The notes beneath the pieces are model-generated. The model saw nothing but the letters and a program-made list of their open reading frames with translations. It was not told the DNA's origin and did no database searches. The translations under genes were made by a program, and so were the position numbers. Shown one piece after another: positions 44,884 through 53,695 of a DNA stretch of 64,000 bases. Each line of letters begins with the position of its first letter. Within the stretch, counting starts at the first letter, position 1. The DNA is from a bacterium. Lineage in GTDB: Bacteria; Bacteroidota; Ignavibacteria; Kapaibacteriales; UBA2268. The stretch is taken from NCBI GenBank assembly GCA_030431515.1, contig JAUIIX010000011.1, forward strand, positions 1-64,000. The letters are read 5' to 3'.

Positions 44884-47800
44884 ATGATAAATATATTAGA
44901 AGAAAAAGTTGAAGATTTATTAGATTTGAATAAATCTAACCGAGAACAAAGGTTAGCCATTTTCTTAGATAGACATAGTTTTATCTCAGCTAATGCTGGG
45001 TCTGGTAAAACAAGTGTTTTGATTAAGAAATATATTTATGAATTGATTAAAAATGAAAATATTGATAATAATCCTGAGAATATAGTTGCTATTACCTTTA
45101 CTAAAAAAGCTGCGTCTGAAATGCTAAAAAGAGTATATGAAAGCTTTGAAAAGATATTAGAAGAGGATAAGTTTGCAGAATGGGGTTTTTCTCGATACGA
45201 ATTTGAAAAAATATATAGAAATTTATCTAAAGCCAGAATTTCTACTATTCATAGTTTTTGTGTTGAAATAATTAAAAATTATCCTTTAGAAGCTGGTTTA
45301 ATACCTGGTTTTAGAGAGATTAATTCTGATGATATAAACGATGAATGTGAAGAAATTATTAATGGTTATTTAAAAACAGTATTTAAGAATGAAGATGATA
45401 AGTATAAGGATGAAAATGAATTAATTGAAAGATTAGAACTTTATAAATTCAGAACACTTATATCAAATATCTTGAAAAAACATAATAGATTCAATAAAAT
45501 GAAAGATATAATTAATAAAGATAATTATATCAGTGAAATAAAAAAAATATATGAAGAGTATTTAATTTATCAATTAGAATTATGTATTAATGAAATAGAG
45601 TTAATGCTATTAGAAATGAATAACTTCACTGAGGATCTAGATAAGAATTATACTCAACAACTTTCAGAATTTAATAATAAGTTTTTAAAGATTAAACTAC
45701 AATTTGAAAATAATGAATTTGAGGAAATTAATTTGGTTAGTGTCAATTATGGAAGACCATATTTTTTAAATAAGGTAGATAAGTTTTTAGAAGCTAGAGG
45801 ATACAAATTTAAATTATTTATAAAAATTGCTCAGGAGATTGATAAGTTAATAGAGGAATATAAAATTGAAAATAATTTAATTGATTTTGATAATATTCTA
45901 TATTTTGCAAATAAACTACTTGATAATGAGACTATTTGTAAAAAAGTAAGATCGGGTATCAAATTGTTAATGGTTGATGAATTTCAAGATACCTCTGATG
46001 TTCAATATGAAATAGTAAGAAAAATAGTTGGTGATGGAGACTTAAATGAAATAAAATTACTAATTGTAGGTGATGAAAAACAAAGTATTTATGCTTTCAG
46101 AGACGCAGAAATAGGTGTCTTTAAAGAATCTAAGGTGTTAGTAAAAGAGTTAAATGAGAGTTTGATTTTTAAAGGAAAAATAAAAAGTGAATTCAGACAA
46201 GGTGATATAATTGCACAAAATGAAGAAAAATATGGTGTTGTTTCACTTTTAACAACATATAGATTACTTCCACATTTAGTTGCATTTATTAATGAAACAA
46301 GTAGATTGTCATTCACATATTTAGATAATTATAAGTATAATTATTTTAAAAATATTATGAAAAGTAATGTAACTCATTATAATGATTTTGTTTATGGAAT
46401 TAAAGATAATATTAAGCCAGATAATCCTTCAATAATTGAAAAAATTAACTCAAACCCAATTGAGTTTTTATATTATTTGAAAGAGTATGATGAAGATAAT
46501 TATCAATATTTTGCAAGTGAAGATAATTCAAATTATGATGAAGTAAAAAATATTGAAGAAGTTAAAATGATTGCTATTAGAATAAAAGAACTTCTTGATA
46601 GCGGTCATTCTGCGGGAGAAATAGGAGTTCTTTCAGTTAAAAGTAATGATTTTAATAATTTATCTATTGAATTAGACAAATATAATATTCCAAACGTTGT
46701 TCATGGTCATAAAAAGTATTATTTAAGTAGAGAAATAAAAGATGTTTACTGTTATTTAAGATTTTTAATTGAGCCAGATTATGATTTAAATTTAGCTGCT
46801 TTGTTAAAATCATATTTCTTTGCTTTTTCTGATTCTGAAATTCTTGAATTATCAATAATGGGCGAAAAAATTAGTTTACTTGAAAAATTAAAACTTGCGT
46901 CTGACCAGGATAAAGCAAAGTATAAAACTGTATATAATTACTTGATAAGTGCATTAAATAATTATGTAGTTTACGATATTAATGGGCTTATAAATTATTT
47001 GAGATTAAATTCATTTTGGTATAAAAGTTTAAATGTTTTACAAATTAATGATGAAGTTGAAGATAATATAAATCTACTTATAAGTTCATTAGAAGATTTC
47101 TTAGAAAATAAATCTAATAATTTTTCTGATATGATTGATTATATAACTTCTAAGATAAATGATGAAAAAGATAAAAGAGAAAAAGAAGATGTATTAATTC
47201 AATCAGATAAAGTCAATATTCTAACAATACATTCTTCAAAAGGACTTGAGTTTGATATTGTAATAATAATGAATATGTTTAATCAACTACAAATAACATC
47301 TAAAGTAGAAGAGTATTCTAATAATTATTCATTTGTTTTTAAACCAAATATAGACAAAAGGAGAAATGTTGATACTCCTCTATCTAAGTTATTTTCAATT
47401 GAAAAAAATATCATTGAATATTCTGAAAAAATAAGATTATTATATGTGGGCATGACTAGAGCAAGAAACAAGCTAATTTTCACTAATCAAATTAATTTTA
47501 ATAAAAATGGTAGTATTTCTACAAGAGACACTTTCTCTAATTACATTATAGGTTATTTAACTGATAAGTTGAATTACGAAAACTATACTGAGAGTATGGT
47601 TGAATTTGAATTTAATGATAATATATATGCTCAAGATCTTGGAACAACTAAGCAAGAGTATGATATTAAATATAAGATTATTAAAAAATATTACAGACTT
47701 AATGATTTAAATTTTACTTCCGCTATGGAATTAAGAGATGACTATGAAAACCCTAAAAAATATTTAGATAAAAAAATACCAATTAAAATCACAAAAGAAG

Positions 47801-48537
47801 ATTTTACTGCAACTAAGTTTAAAAATATTAATGCTTATGAAAGTGAATACTTTAAAAAGTATATACTAAAAGTACCAGAAGAGCTTTTAAGTAAAGATTA
47901 TGATTTTACTGATTTTGATGGAAATAAAATTGTAAATTCTGCAGCGAAAGGTAATGTAATACACTTCCTAATGGAAAATCAATATAGATGGCTAACTTTC
48001 GAATTAAATGTTAGACATGATAGATTAGAAGATTTGATAATAGAAGGTAAGAAAATTTATAACATAGATGCCGATATTAATTCAGAACTTTTTAGAATTT
48101 GTAATAATTTTGCAAATAGCTATTATTTAAAGAAATATGATAAGTTTCTTTCAGAATTTATTTTTGAACTTGCTATTAAAATGCCTTTAGGTAAATCATA
48201 TTTAAGTTGTAAAATTGATTTGTGCTTTATGAATGGTGATACTTTGGAAATCTGGGATTGGAAAACTGACAAAATAGAAGATGATGTAGATATTGAAAAA
48301 AAGAATAAATTATATATTCATCAGTTGGAAACTTATGTTGTTGTTGCATATTATTATTTTAATAAACCTAAAAAGATTAAAGCAAAACTATTATATTTAG
48401 ATTATCTTGTAGATTATGATAATAGTGATAGATGGGTAAGTGAATTTGAATTTACAGATAAAGATATTCCTAAAATTGTGGATAATCTTAAAAAATCACT
48501 TATAAAAACAAATAAAATGAACTATGGAATAGTATGA
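44884..48537 (+). CDS. addA: AddA/RecB-like UvrD-type helicase-nuclease
   Basis: ATP-dependent helicase-exonuclease of double-strand-break repair. The 1217-residue protein shows the SF1 motifs in order: ANAGSGKTSVLIKK (I), ITFTKKAASEM (Ia), LLMVDEFQDTSD (II), IVGDEKQSIYAFR (III), ILTIHSSKGLEFDIVII (V) and LYVGMTRARNKLIF (VI). A C-terminal PD-(D/E)XK nuclease domain follows, with AKGNVIHFLME, KIDLCFMNGDTLEIWDWKTD and HQLETYVVVAYYY. I chose ATG 44884 over the GTG at 44854. The stop overlaps lpxK by 4 bases. An AddB partner is not adjacent, so the naming as AddA is from the domain layout. Confidence 0.85.
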   Translation: MINILEEKVEDLLDLNKSNREQRLAIFLDRHSFISANAGSGKTSVLIKKYIYELIKNENIDNNPENIVAITFTKKAASEMLKRVYESFEKILEEDKFAEWGFSRYEFEKIYRNLSKARISTIHSFCVEIIKNYPLEAGLIPGFREINSDDINDECEEIINGYLKTVFKNEDDKYKDENELIERLELYKFRTLISNILKKHNRFNKMKDIINKDNYISEIKKIYEEYLIYQLELCINEIELMLLEMNNFTEDLDKNYTQQLSEFNNKFLKIKLQFENNEFEEINLVSVNYGRPYFLNKVDKFLEARGYKFKLFIKIAQEIDKLIEEYKIENNLIDFDNILYFANKLLDNETICKKVRSGIKLLMVDEFQDTSDVQYEIVRKIVGDGDLNEIKLLIVGDEKQSIYAFRDAEIGVFKESKVLVKELNESLIFKGKIKSEFRQGDIIAQNEEKYGVVSLLTTYRLLPHLVAFINETSRLSFTYLDNYKYNYFKNIMKSNVTHYNDFVYGIKDNIKPDNPSIIEKINSNPIEFLYYLKEYDEDNYQYFASEDNSNYDEVKNIEEVKMIAIRIKELLDSGHSAGEIGVLSVKSNDFNNLSIELDKYNIPNVVHGHKKYYLSREIKDVYCYLRFLIEPDYDLNLAALLKSYFFAFSDSEILELSIMGEKISLLEKLKLASDQDKAKYKTVYNYLISALNNYVVYDINGLINYLRLNSFWYKSLNVLQINDEVEDNINLLISSLEDFLENKSNNFSDMIDYITSKINDEKDKREKEDVLIQSDKVNILTIHSSKGLEFDIVIIMNMFNQLQITSKVEEYSNNYSFVFKPNIDKRRNVDTPLSKLFSIEKNIIEYSEKIRLLYVGMTRARNKLIFTNQINFNKNGSISTRDTFSNYIIGYLTDKLNYENYTESMVEFEFNDNIYAQDLGTTKQEYDIKYKIIKKYYRLNDLNFTSAMELRDDYENPKKYLDKKIPIKITKEDFTATKFKNINAYESEYFKKYILKVPEELLSKDYDFTDFDGNKIVNSAAKGNVIHFLMENQYRWLTFELNVRHDRLEDLIIEGKKIYNIDADINSELFRICNNFANSYYLKKYDKFLSEFIFELAIKMPLGKSYLSCKIDLCFMNGDTLEIWDWKTDKIEDDVDIEKKNKLYIHQLETYVVVAYYYFNKPKKIKAKLLYLDYLVDYDNSDRWVSEFEFTDKDIPKIVDNLKKSLIKTNKMNYGIV

Positions 48538-49538
48538 TATTAAATTTATTATCAAAAATTTATTCCTATTTTGTTGATAGAAGGAATACTAATTTTGAAA
48601 ATGGAAAGATAAAAACTTACAGATTGAAAACTCCTGTAATTAGTATAGGAAATATTATTGCAGGTGGAACAGGCAAAACACCAGTTACTATACTGATTGC
48701 AAAATTGTTAATTGAAAACAATTTAAAAGTGGGCGTTGTTGGTAGGGGATATGGTAGAAAATCTAAGGGTTTGAAAATAGTTAGTGACGGTACTAATATT
48801 TTAGATGATAGTGATGAAGTTGGAGATGAAATGTTGTTAATTGCTAAAAAACTTAACATTCCCGTAGTGATAGACCAAAAAAAATATATTGCAGCTCAAG
48901 AAATTGAAAAAAGCTTCGATTTAGATGTAATATTAATTGATGATGGTTTTCAACATCGTTATTTAGAAAGAGATATTGATATAATACTTGTCAACAATAA
49001 TACTTTAGATAATCCTAATACATTTCCTAAAGGGTATTTAAGAGAAAAATTATCAAATTATAATAGAGCTGATATAATTTTAATTGAAGATATTAATAAA
49101 AAGGTTCAATTTGAAAGAAATAATAACAAAGTGTTTGAGTATCAAAAACATATCAGCAAAGTAAGACAAATATCAACTAATAATATTAGCTATTTAGAAG
49201 ACTTTTCTCTTCAAACCCTTGCTATTTGTTCTATTGCCAATCCAAATAGTTTTGTTAATTTTGTGAATATTCTTGGCTTTGAAGTGTTAAAATCAATACC
49301 TTTCAAAGATCATTATGCATATACTAAAAGCGATATAGCATCTTTTATTCAAGAAAGTAAGGTGTTAAACGTCAATAATATTATTATGACTGAAAAAGAT
49401 TACGTTAAAATTGAAAAATTTAATGGTATGATATTAGATAATAATATTAATATTTTAGTTTTAGAAATGGAAATAAAAATTGAAAATGAAAAAGAATTTA
49501 TTAACTATATTCTTACTAAAATTAATTCTTATATTTAG
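48534..49538 (+). CDS. lpxK: Tetraacyldisaccharide 4'-kinase
   Basis: Adds the 4'-phosphate to the lipid A precursor at the inner membrane. The 334-residue protein has the P-loop in SIGNIIAGGTGKTPV at about residues 36-50, VGVVGRGYGRKSKG next, and DEVGDEMLLIA. VILIDDGFQHRYLERDIDII carries the conserved DDGFQH, and FPKGYLREKL follows. The start overlaps the addA stop by 4 bases and the end overlaps the next gene by 53 bases. It indicates that the cell makes lipid A, in line with LptC. Confidence 0.95.
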   Translation: MILNLLSKIYSYFVDRRNTNFENGKIKTYRLKTPVISIGNIIAGGTGKTPVTILIAKLLIENNLKVGVVGRGYGRKSKGLKIVSDGTNILDDSDEVGDEMLLIAKKLNIPVVIDQKKYIAAQEIEKSFDLDVILIDDGFQHRYLERDIDIILVNNNTLDNPNTFPKGYLREKLSNYNRADIILIEDINKKVQFERNNNKVFEYQKHISKVRQISTNNISYLEDFSLQTLAICSIANPNSFVNFVNILGFEVLKSIPFKDHYAYTKSDIASFIQESKVLNVNNIIMTEKDYVKIEKFNGMILDNNINILVLEMEIKIENEKEFINYILTKINSYI

Positions 49539-50280
49539 TTTTAGTAATTTTCTTATTTCACAAGAAACTACTAAGATAATTATATCAAAAGGTAGTGGAC
49601 ATCCTGCTTATTTGAATTATATAAACTGGGTAAATGAGTTAAATCCTGATATTGAAGTAATAGATGTATATGCAAAGGATAGGGGGTTTATAGATTCAGT
49701 TCTCAAAATTAGTTCTGGCTTATTGCTTTCAGGTGGTGTTGATGTTCACCCTGGTAGATTTGGTAAAGAAAAGGAAGCTGATAAATGTGAAATAGACTTA
49801 ATGAGAGATACACTTGAGTTTCATTTAATCGATGTTGCATTAAAAAATAAAATGCCAATATTAGGTATTTGTAGAGGTATGCAGATAATGAATGTTGCTA
49901 CTGGAGGATCGCTTATAGTTGATATTCCAACTGAAATAGAAAAGCATCTTGATCATCAAAATGGCTTACCAGAAGATTCTTATCACAAAGTTATAATTGA
50001 TAAAAACACTGAACTAAGTAAAATATTGAACTCTACAGAAGAAATTGTTAATAGTAACCATCATCAAGCTGTTGATAAACTTGGTAAAAATATTAAAGTG
50101 AGTTCTAAAACTTATGATGGTGTAGTCGAATCAATTGAATGGATAAAACCAAACAACAAATCTTGGTTTATTGGTGTTCAGTGGCATCCAGAGAGATTAA
50201 TTAATACTAATGCAAGTGTCCCAATATTAAAAGAATTTGTAAAAAATGTTTTAGAATACAAAGAAATAAATAAAAAATGA
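49486..50280 (+). CDS. Exported class-I amidotransferase-like hydrolase (peptidase C26 / PuuD-like)
   Basis: A 264-residue protein with a class-I glutamine amidotransferase fold, similar to gamma-glutamyl-gamma-aminobutyrate hydrolases. LLLSGGVDVHPGRFG, ILGICRGMQIMNVATGG (nucleophile Cys) and VQWHPERLI (His-Glu pair) are clear. Unlike cytoplasmic PuuD it starts with a signal peptide (FLLKLILIFSFSNFLISQ), so it is probably periplasmic. I chose ATG 49486 over the TTG at 49480; either way the first 50-odd bases lie inside lpxK in another frame. The substrate is unknown. Confidence 0.8.
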   Translation: MKKNLLTIFLLKLILIFSFSNFLISQETTKIIISKGSGHPAYLNYINWVNELNPDIEVIDVYAKDRGFIDSVLKISSGLLLSGGVDVHPGRFGKEKEADKCEIDLMRDTLEFHLIDVALKNKMPILGICRGMQIMNVATGGSLIVDIPTEIEKHLDHQNGLPEDSYHKVIIDKNTELSKILNSTEEIVNSNHHQAVDKLGKNIKVSSKTYDGVVESIEWIKPNNKSWFIGVQWHPERLINTNASVPILKEFVKNVLEYKEINKK

Positions 50281-50828
50281 AATTTTGGCCAATACCTAAT
50301 AGTTTTAATGACTCACTGCCCAAAAGAAATAATCAAGGTTCATTTTGGGAAGATAGGGGCGATAGGTTTAATGCTGGAGTTGATATTTATGCACCTGATA
50401 ATTCTGAAGTATATGCAGTTGAACATGGAATTGTGATAGATATTGATGTGTTTACTTCCTCAGATGTATCATACCTACAAGATACAAAATATATCATTAT
50501 TAAATCTCCTGATAAAATAAATTATAAGTATTGTGAAATTAGTAATATAAAAGTTGAGATAGGTGATAAAGTAGAACCTGGACAACATATAGCAAATTTA
50601 AAATCTATTATAAATAAAGAATCTTTGAATGATGATACTCCATTCTTTATTAAAGAACTTATTTATGAAGAACTATTTACAAAACTACATCTTGAAATGT
50701 ACAAAGCACCATTTACTGAAATACGACCTTATGAATTAGGTAATTACCTTGGAGAATCTAAACCCAGTTCTATAATTGACCCTAATGTTTATTTTATGGG
50801 TATCAAAAAATCATCAAAAGCACTTTAA
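50277..50828 (+). CDS. M23-like (LytM-fold) protein with degenerate active site
   Basis: A 183-residue protein without a signal peptide. GDRFNAGVDIYAPDNSEVYA and EHGIVIDIDVF match the start of the M23/LytM fold, and LHLEMYKAP the end, but key residues differ. The first metal His (HxxxD) is Asn (NAGVD), and the catalytic His of HxH is Lys (KLH). Asp and the last His remain. It is probably not an active endopeptidase; a regulatory or binding role is possible. The ATG overlaps the previous stop by 4 bases (ATGA) and the end overlaps a convergent gene by 4 bases. Confidence 0.65.
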   Translation: MKFWPIPNSFNDSLPKRNNQGSFWEDRGDRFNAGVDIYAPDNSEVYAVEHGIVIDIDVFTSSDVSYLQDTKYIIIKSPDKINYKYCEISNIKVEIGDKVEPGQHIANLKSIINKESLNDDTPFFIKELIYEELFTKLHLEMYKAPFTEIRPYELGNYLGESKPSSIIDPNVYFMGIKKSSKAL

Positions 50829-51280
50829 TCTAAAATATCATTTGCATCTTTATACTTTTTAAGTATTTCAACTAAATTTTCTTTACTGATATCTAAATCT
50901 TCATAAGGAATAGATAGTTGAATTTGTTCATCGATTAACTGAATCTGTAGAAAAGTTTTATAAAGCAATTCATTTTCTCTATCAAAATCTTTAAATTCTA
51001 TTCTGCCAATAATTGCCCAAGGATATAATTTGTTCATTCCTCTTATCCATACTCCAAGTTCATTTATCAATAATTCCGGCTCTCTATTAGCCATTTTTTG
51101 ATATGTATAATATCCTATGTACGATGCAAAAATTAAATTTACTATACCAACTCCAATATGAAAAGTAGAATCTAAATTAAATAATATCATAGTACTACCT
51201 AAAAACAAACATATTGAAAATAGAATCAAACTTATAAATAACTGATGCTTAAATTTTGCGTATAATTTGTATTCATTCAT
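50825..51280 (-). CDS. Small membrane protein of unknown function
   Basis: A 151-residue protein with two adjacent membrane helices (LFISLILFSICLFLGSTMIL and HIGVGIVNLIFASYIGYYTY) and a soluble C-terminal half (ELLINELGVWIRGMNKLYPW, then AIIGRIEFKDFD) that resembles the PH-like output part of two-helix membrane proteins. I do not recognise a named family. I chose ATG 51280, which overlaps the upstream ogg stop by one base (TAATG), over the longer upstream start at 51313. It ends overlapping the convergent M23-like gene. Confidence 0.68.
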   Translation of the reverse strand: MNEYKLYAKFKHQLFISLILFSICLFLGSTMILFNLDSTFHIGVGIVNLIFASYIGYYTYQKMANREPELLINELGVWIRGMNKLYPWAIIGRIEFKDFDRENELLYKTFLQIQLIDEQIQLSIPYEDLDISKENLVEILKKYKDANDILD

Positions 51281-51900
51281 TACTTTACAATATCTCCATT
51301 TACATAACTCCAAAAAAGTAAGTCTATCTCATCTAAGTCTATATTTACTTCATTCGCAAATAATTTGAATTCTTCTTCTACTTTAAAGTATTTTTTAGGA
51401 CTTGATATATCAGGTATTTCTTCATAAACATTACATTCAACTAATATTCTTAAAATATGTCTATCTAATATTCCTAAACCTTTAAATCCAATATTTCTAA
51501 GAAAATGCGACGCTTCTTTAAGACCAATTCCATTAACCATTTTAGATAATTGATTCCTTTTTGTAATATTATCTAATTCAGAATTTATCAATAACTCAAC
51601 TTCATTCCAATTCTTTTTTAACTCATTTAATCTTTTAGCTTTTTGATTATGAAATCTAATATAATTTTCTGGACTTCGTAATATCTCGGTTACATCAATT
51701 TCATTGTTGAAAAAATCTAACTCAATTAACTTATTTTGAACAAGTAATGCTGATTTTGCTTTCGACTGGGGAGTACAAATGCAGAAACATAATTCATAGA
51801 AATAATCAGATTTTGCTACTAATTCAAATTCTTTTAATCGTTGTTTTATTAAATGTTTATTCTTATTGTAATGCGTTGCTAATTCTATTGGTAAATTCAT
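51280..51900 (-). CDS. 8-oxoguanine DNA glycosylase/lyase (Ogg2-type HhH-GPD)
   Basis: Removes oxidised guanine from DNA and cuts the strand. The 206-residue protein has the compact layout of archaeal-type Ogg2 instead of bacterial MutM. CFCICTPQSKAKSA comes near residue 42, the helix-hairpin-helix with catalytic Lys is MVNGIGLKEASHFLRNIGFK, and the catalytic Asp is in LGILDRHILRIL. The C-terminal FWSYVNGDIVK completes the pattern. It is followed by a membrane-protein gene with one-base overlap and is divergent from thyX. Confidence 0.88.
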   Translation of the reverse strand: MNLPIELATHYNKNKHLIKQRLKEFELVAKSDYFYELCFCICTPQSKAKSALLVQNKLIELDFFNNEIDVTEILRSPENYIRFHNQKAKRLNELKKNWNEVELLINSELDNITKRNQLSKMVNGIGLKEASHFLRNIGFKGLGILDRHILRILVECNVYEEIPDISSPKKYFKVEEEFKLFANEVNIDLDEIDLLFWSYVNGDIVK

Positions 51901-51929
51901 TAAATTTCAAAGTTAATAATTAAATTTAG

Positions 51930-51957
51930 CAAATTTATGATATTTTAATTAAATTTG
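51930..51957. promoter_or_regulatory. Divergent -7 boxes for ogg and thyX
   Basis: TAAATTTG occurs on the minus strand at 51937-51930, directed to ogg (start 51900), and on the plus strand at 51950-51957, directed to thyX (start 51987). Both match TAnnTTTG exactly and have about 30 bases to the start codon. A near -33 box (TTAG, 51926-51929) is seen 20 bases before the plus-strand box. Confidence 0.5.
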
Positions 51958-51986
51958 CTTAATTTAAAACACACAATTAAAAATTA

Positions 51987-52835
51987 ATGAAAGAAGAACT
52001 AAAAGATATTATAGATAAAGAGTATAAAGTACTAGACAAAGGTTTCGTTAGATTAATTGATGTTATGGGTGATGATGCCTCAATTGTACAAGCCGCACGA
52101 GTTTCTTATGGAAAAGGAACTAAATCAGTAAATGAAGATAGAGGATTAATAAGATACCTACTTCGCCACAAGCATACTACACCATTTGAGATGGTTGAAT
52201 TCAAATTTCATATAAAAGTACCAATATTTATTGCTCGTCAATGGATAAGACATAGAACAGCAAATGTAAATGAATATTCTGGTAGGTATTCAGAAATGAA
52301 AGATGAATTTTATCTTCCAGATTTGGAGCAGATTAGACCTCAATCTACAATGAATAAACAAGGTAGAGGAGATGAAATGCTAGAAGAAAATGTTGCAGCT
52401 GATATTAGAAAGACTTTACTTAATACTCAAGTTAAATTATTTGATGAGTATAAAGAAGTTTTAGATAAAGGATTATCTCGTGAATTAGCGAGAATTAATT
52501 TACCATTATCTAACTATACAGAATGGTATTGGAAGATTGATTTACATAATTTATTTCATTTCTTAAGATTAAGAATGGATTCGCACGCTCAGTACGAAAT
52601 TCAAGAATATGGTAAAGTGATGGGACAAATAGTAAAGCAAATTGTACCTTATGCTTGGGAAGCTTATGAAGATTATATCTTAGAGGCAGAAAATTTCTCG
52701 AAGTTGGAACTTAAGATGTTAAAAGATCTTATATCGTTTGATAAATTAGAAAATTTAGATTATGAAACTTATGGTCTAAAAAAACGTGAATATAATGAGT
52801 TAGAAACAAAGTTAAACAAAATTTTAAATTTATAA
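51987..52835 (+). CDS. thyX: FAD-dependent thymidylate synthase
   Basis: Makes dTMP from dUMP with methylenetetrahydrofolate, FAD and NADPH, in place of ThyA. The 282-residue protein has the ThyX signature RHRTANVNEYSGRYS (RHRx7S) near residue 88. Other family stretches are RLIDVMGDDASIVQAARVSY, LLRHKHTTPFEMVEFKFHIK, ELARINLPLSNYTEWYW and FLRLRMDSHAQYEIQEYG. The length fits the longer ThyX type. It is followed 8 bases later by an exported-protein gene with an AAGGA SD. Confidence 0.96.
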   Translation: MKEELKDIIDKEYKVLDKGFVRLIDVMGDDASIVQAARVSYGKGTKSVNEDRGLIRYLLRHKHTTPFEMVEFKFHIKVPIFIARQWIRHRTANVNEYSGRYSEMKDEFYLPDLEQIRPQSTMNKQGRGDEMLEENVAADIRKTLLNTQVKLFDEYKEVLDKGLSRELARINLPLSNYTEWYWKIDLHNLFHFLRLRMDSHAQYEIQEYGKVMGQIVKQIVPYAWEAYEDYILEAENFSKLELKMLKDLISFDKLENLDYETYGLKKREYNELETKLNKILNL

Positions 52836-52843
52836 GGAAATGT

Positions 52844-53581
52844 ATGTTAAAAACATTACTAATTGCTTTCGCAATTATATCATATAGTGCAAATGCAAAT
52901 ATTGCACAAAAATTAGTCGATAAATCTCATGATGCCAGAGGTGGTGCAGAAGCAATTAAATCTATCAAAAATTGGGACATAAAAGGTGTTTCAGTTAATG
53001 TTATGCAGAACTCAAGCGATAATTTTGAATTGAAATTTCAAGATAATTCTTTTTATGCAAAACAAGCTGTAAATGGAAGTGATAATTTATTTGTGTATAA
53101 TGGTAAAGAAGGTTGGTACTTAGCTCCAATGATGCAAGTAAATGAACTTTCTCCATTACCTGCTGAAATGGTTGAACAAGTAAGAGCTTCTTTTGAAAAT
53201 CAAATATTAAATTCATTAAAGGGTTTACTTATTGATTCTAAAGAAAAAGGATTAGAGTATGGGTTTTTAGGTAAAGAAGATTTAGATGGTGAAAAAGTAA
53301 GTAAAATCAGTGTTAAAAACCCGAAAGAACCTGATACAGAAGGTACATCGATAGCTTGTTACATTAGTACAAAAGATAATTTTGTTAAAAAGTTTTCAAT
53401 TACTTCAGCACAAGGAAGTTTTGATTATATTTTTAAAGAATATACTAAATTTGGTAATTTCACTTTTCCAAAATTAATTGAAATTGCTATGAATTCTAAT
53501 GTTGTAGCTAAAATTCAGATTAATGAATTGAATGTTGCACCAAAATTTGATGCTACTACTTTTGCTAAACCAAAAATGTAA
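52844..53581 (+). CDS. Exported LolA/LolB-like outer-membrane lipoprotein-carrier-like protein
   Basis: A 245-residue protein with signal peptide MLKTLLIAFAIISYSANA. The mature part begins AQKLVDKSHDARGGAEAIKS and IKNWDIKGVSVNVMQ, then an all-beta region (FVYNGKEGWYLAP, EVDLDGEKVSKISVK-like) typical of the LolA-like superfamily of beta-baskets that carry lipid or act in envelope stress. The exact role is unknown. An SD AAGGA precedes the ATG. It lies 8 bases after thyX and is closed by a strong terminator. Confidence 0.65.
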   Translation: MLKTLLIAFAIISYSANANIAQKLVDKSHDARGGAEAIKSIKNWDIKGVSVNVMQNSSDNFELKFQDNSFYAKQAVNGSDNLFVYNGKEGWYLAPMMQVNELSPLPAEMVEQVRASFENQILNSLKGLLIDSKEKGLEYGFLGKEDLDGEKVSKISVKNPKEPDTEGTSIACYISTKDNFVKKFSITSAQGSFDYIFKEYTKFGNFTFPKLIEIAMNSNVVAKIQINELNVAPKFDATTFAKPKM

Positions 53582-53604
53582 TAAAAAATCTATTATAGTT
53601 AATG

Positions 53605-53632
53605 AAGCTCTTCTTTGAAGGGCTTTTTTTTT
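53605..53632 (+). terminator. Rho-independent terminator of thyX-52844 operon
   Basis: AAGCTCTTC (53605-53613) pairs with GAAGGGCTT (53617-53625), with one T:G wobble, around TTT. A run of Ts follows (53624-53632). Confidence 0.9.
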
Positions 53633-53695
53633 GAGTATAATTACTGATTTTAAAAAATATTCAAAATAAAATATTACTCAATTCGACTTATACTT

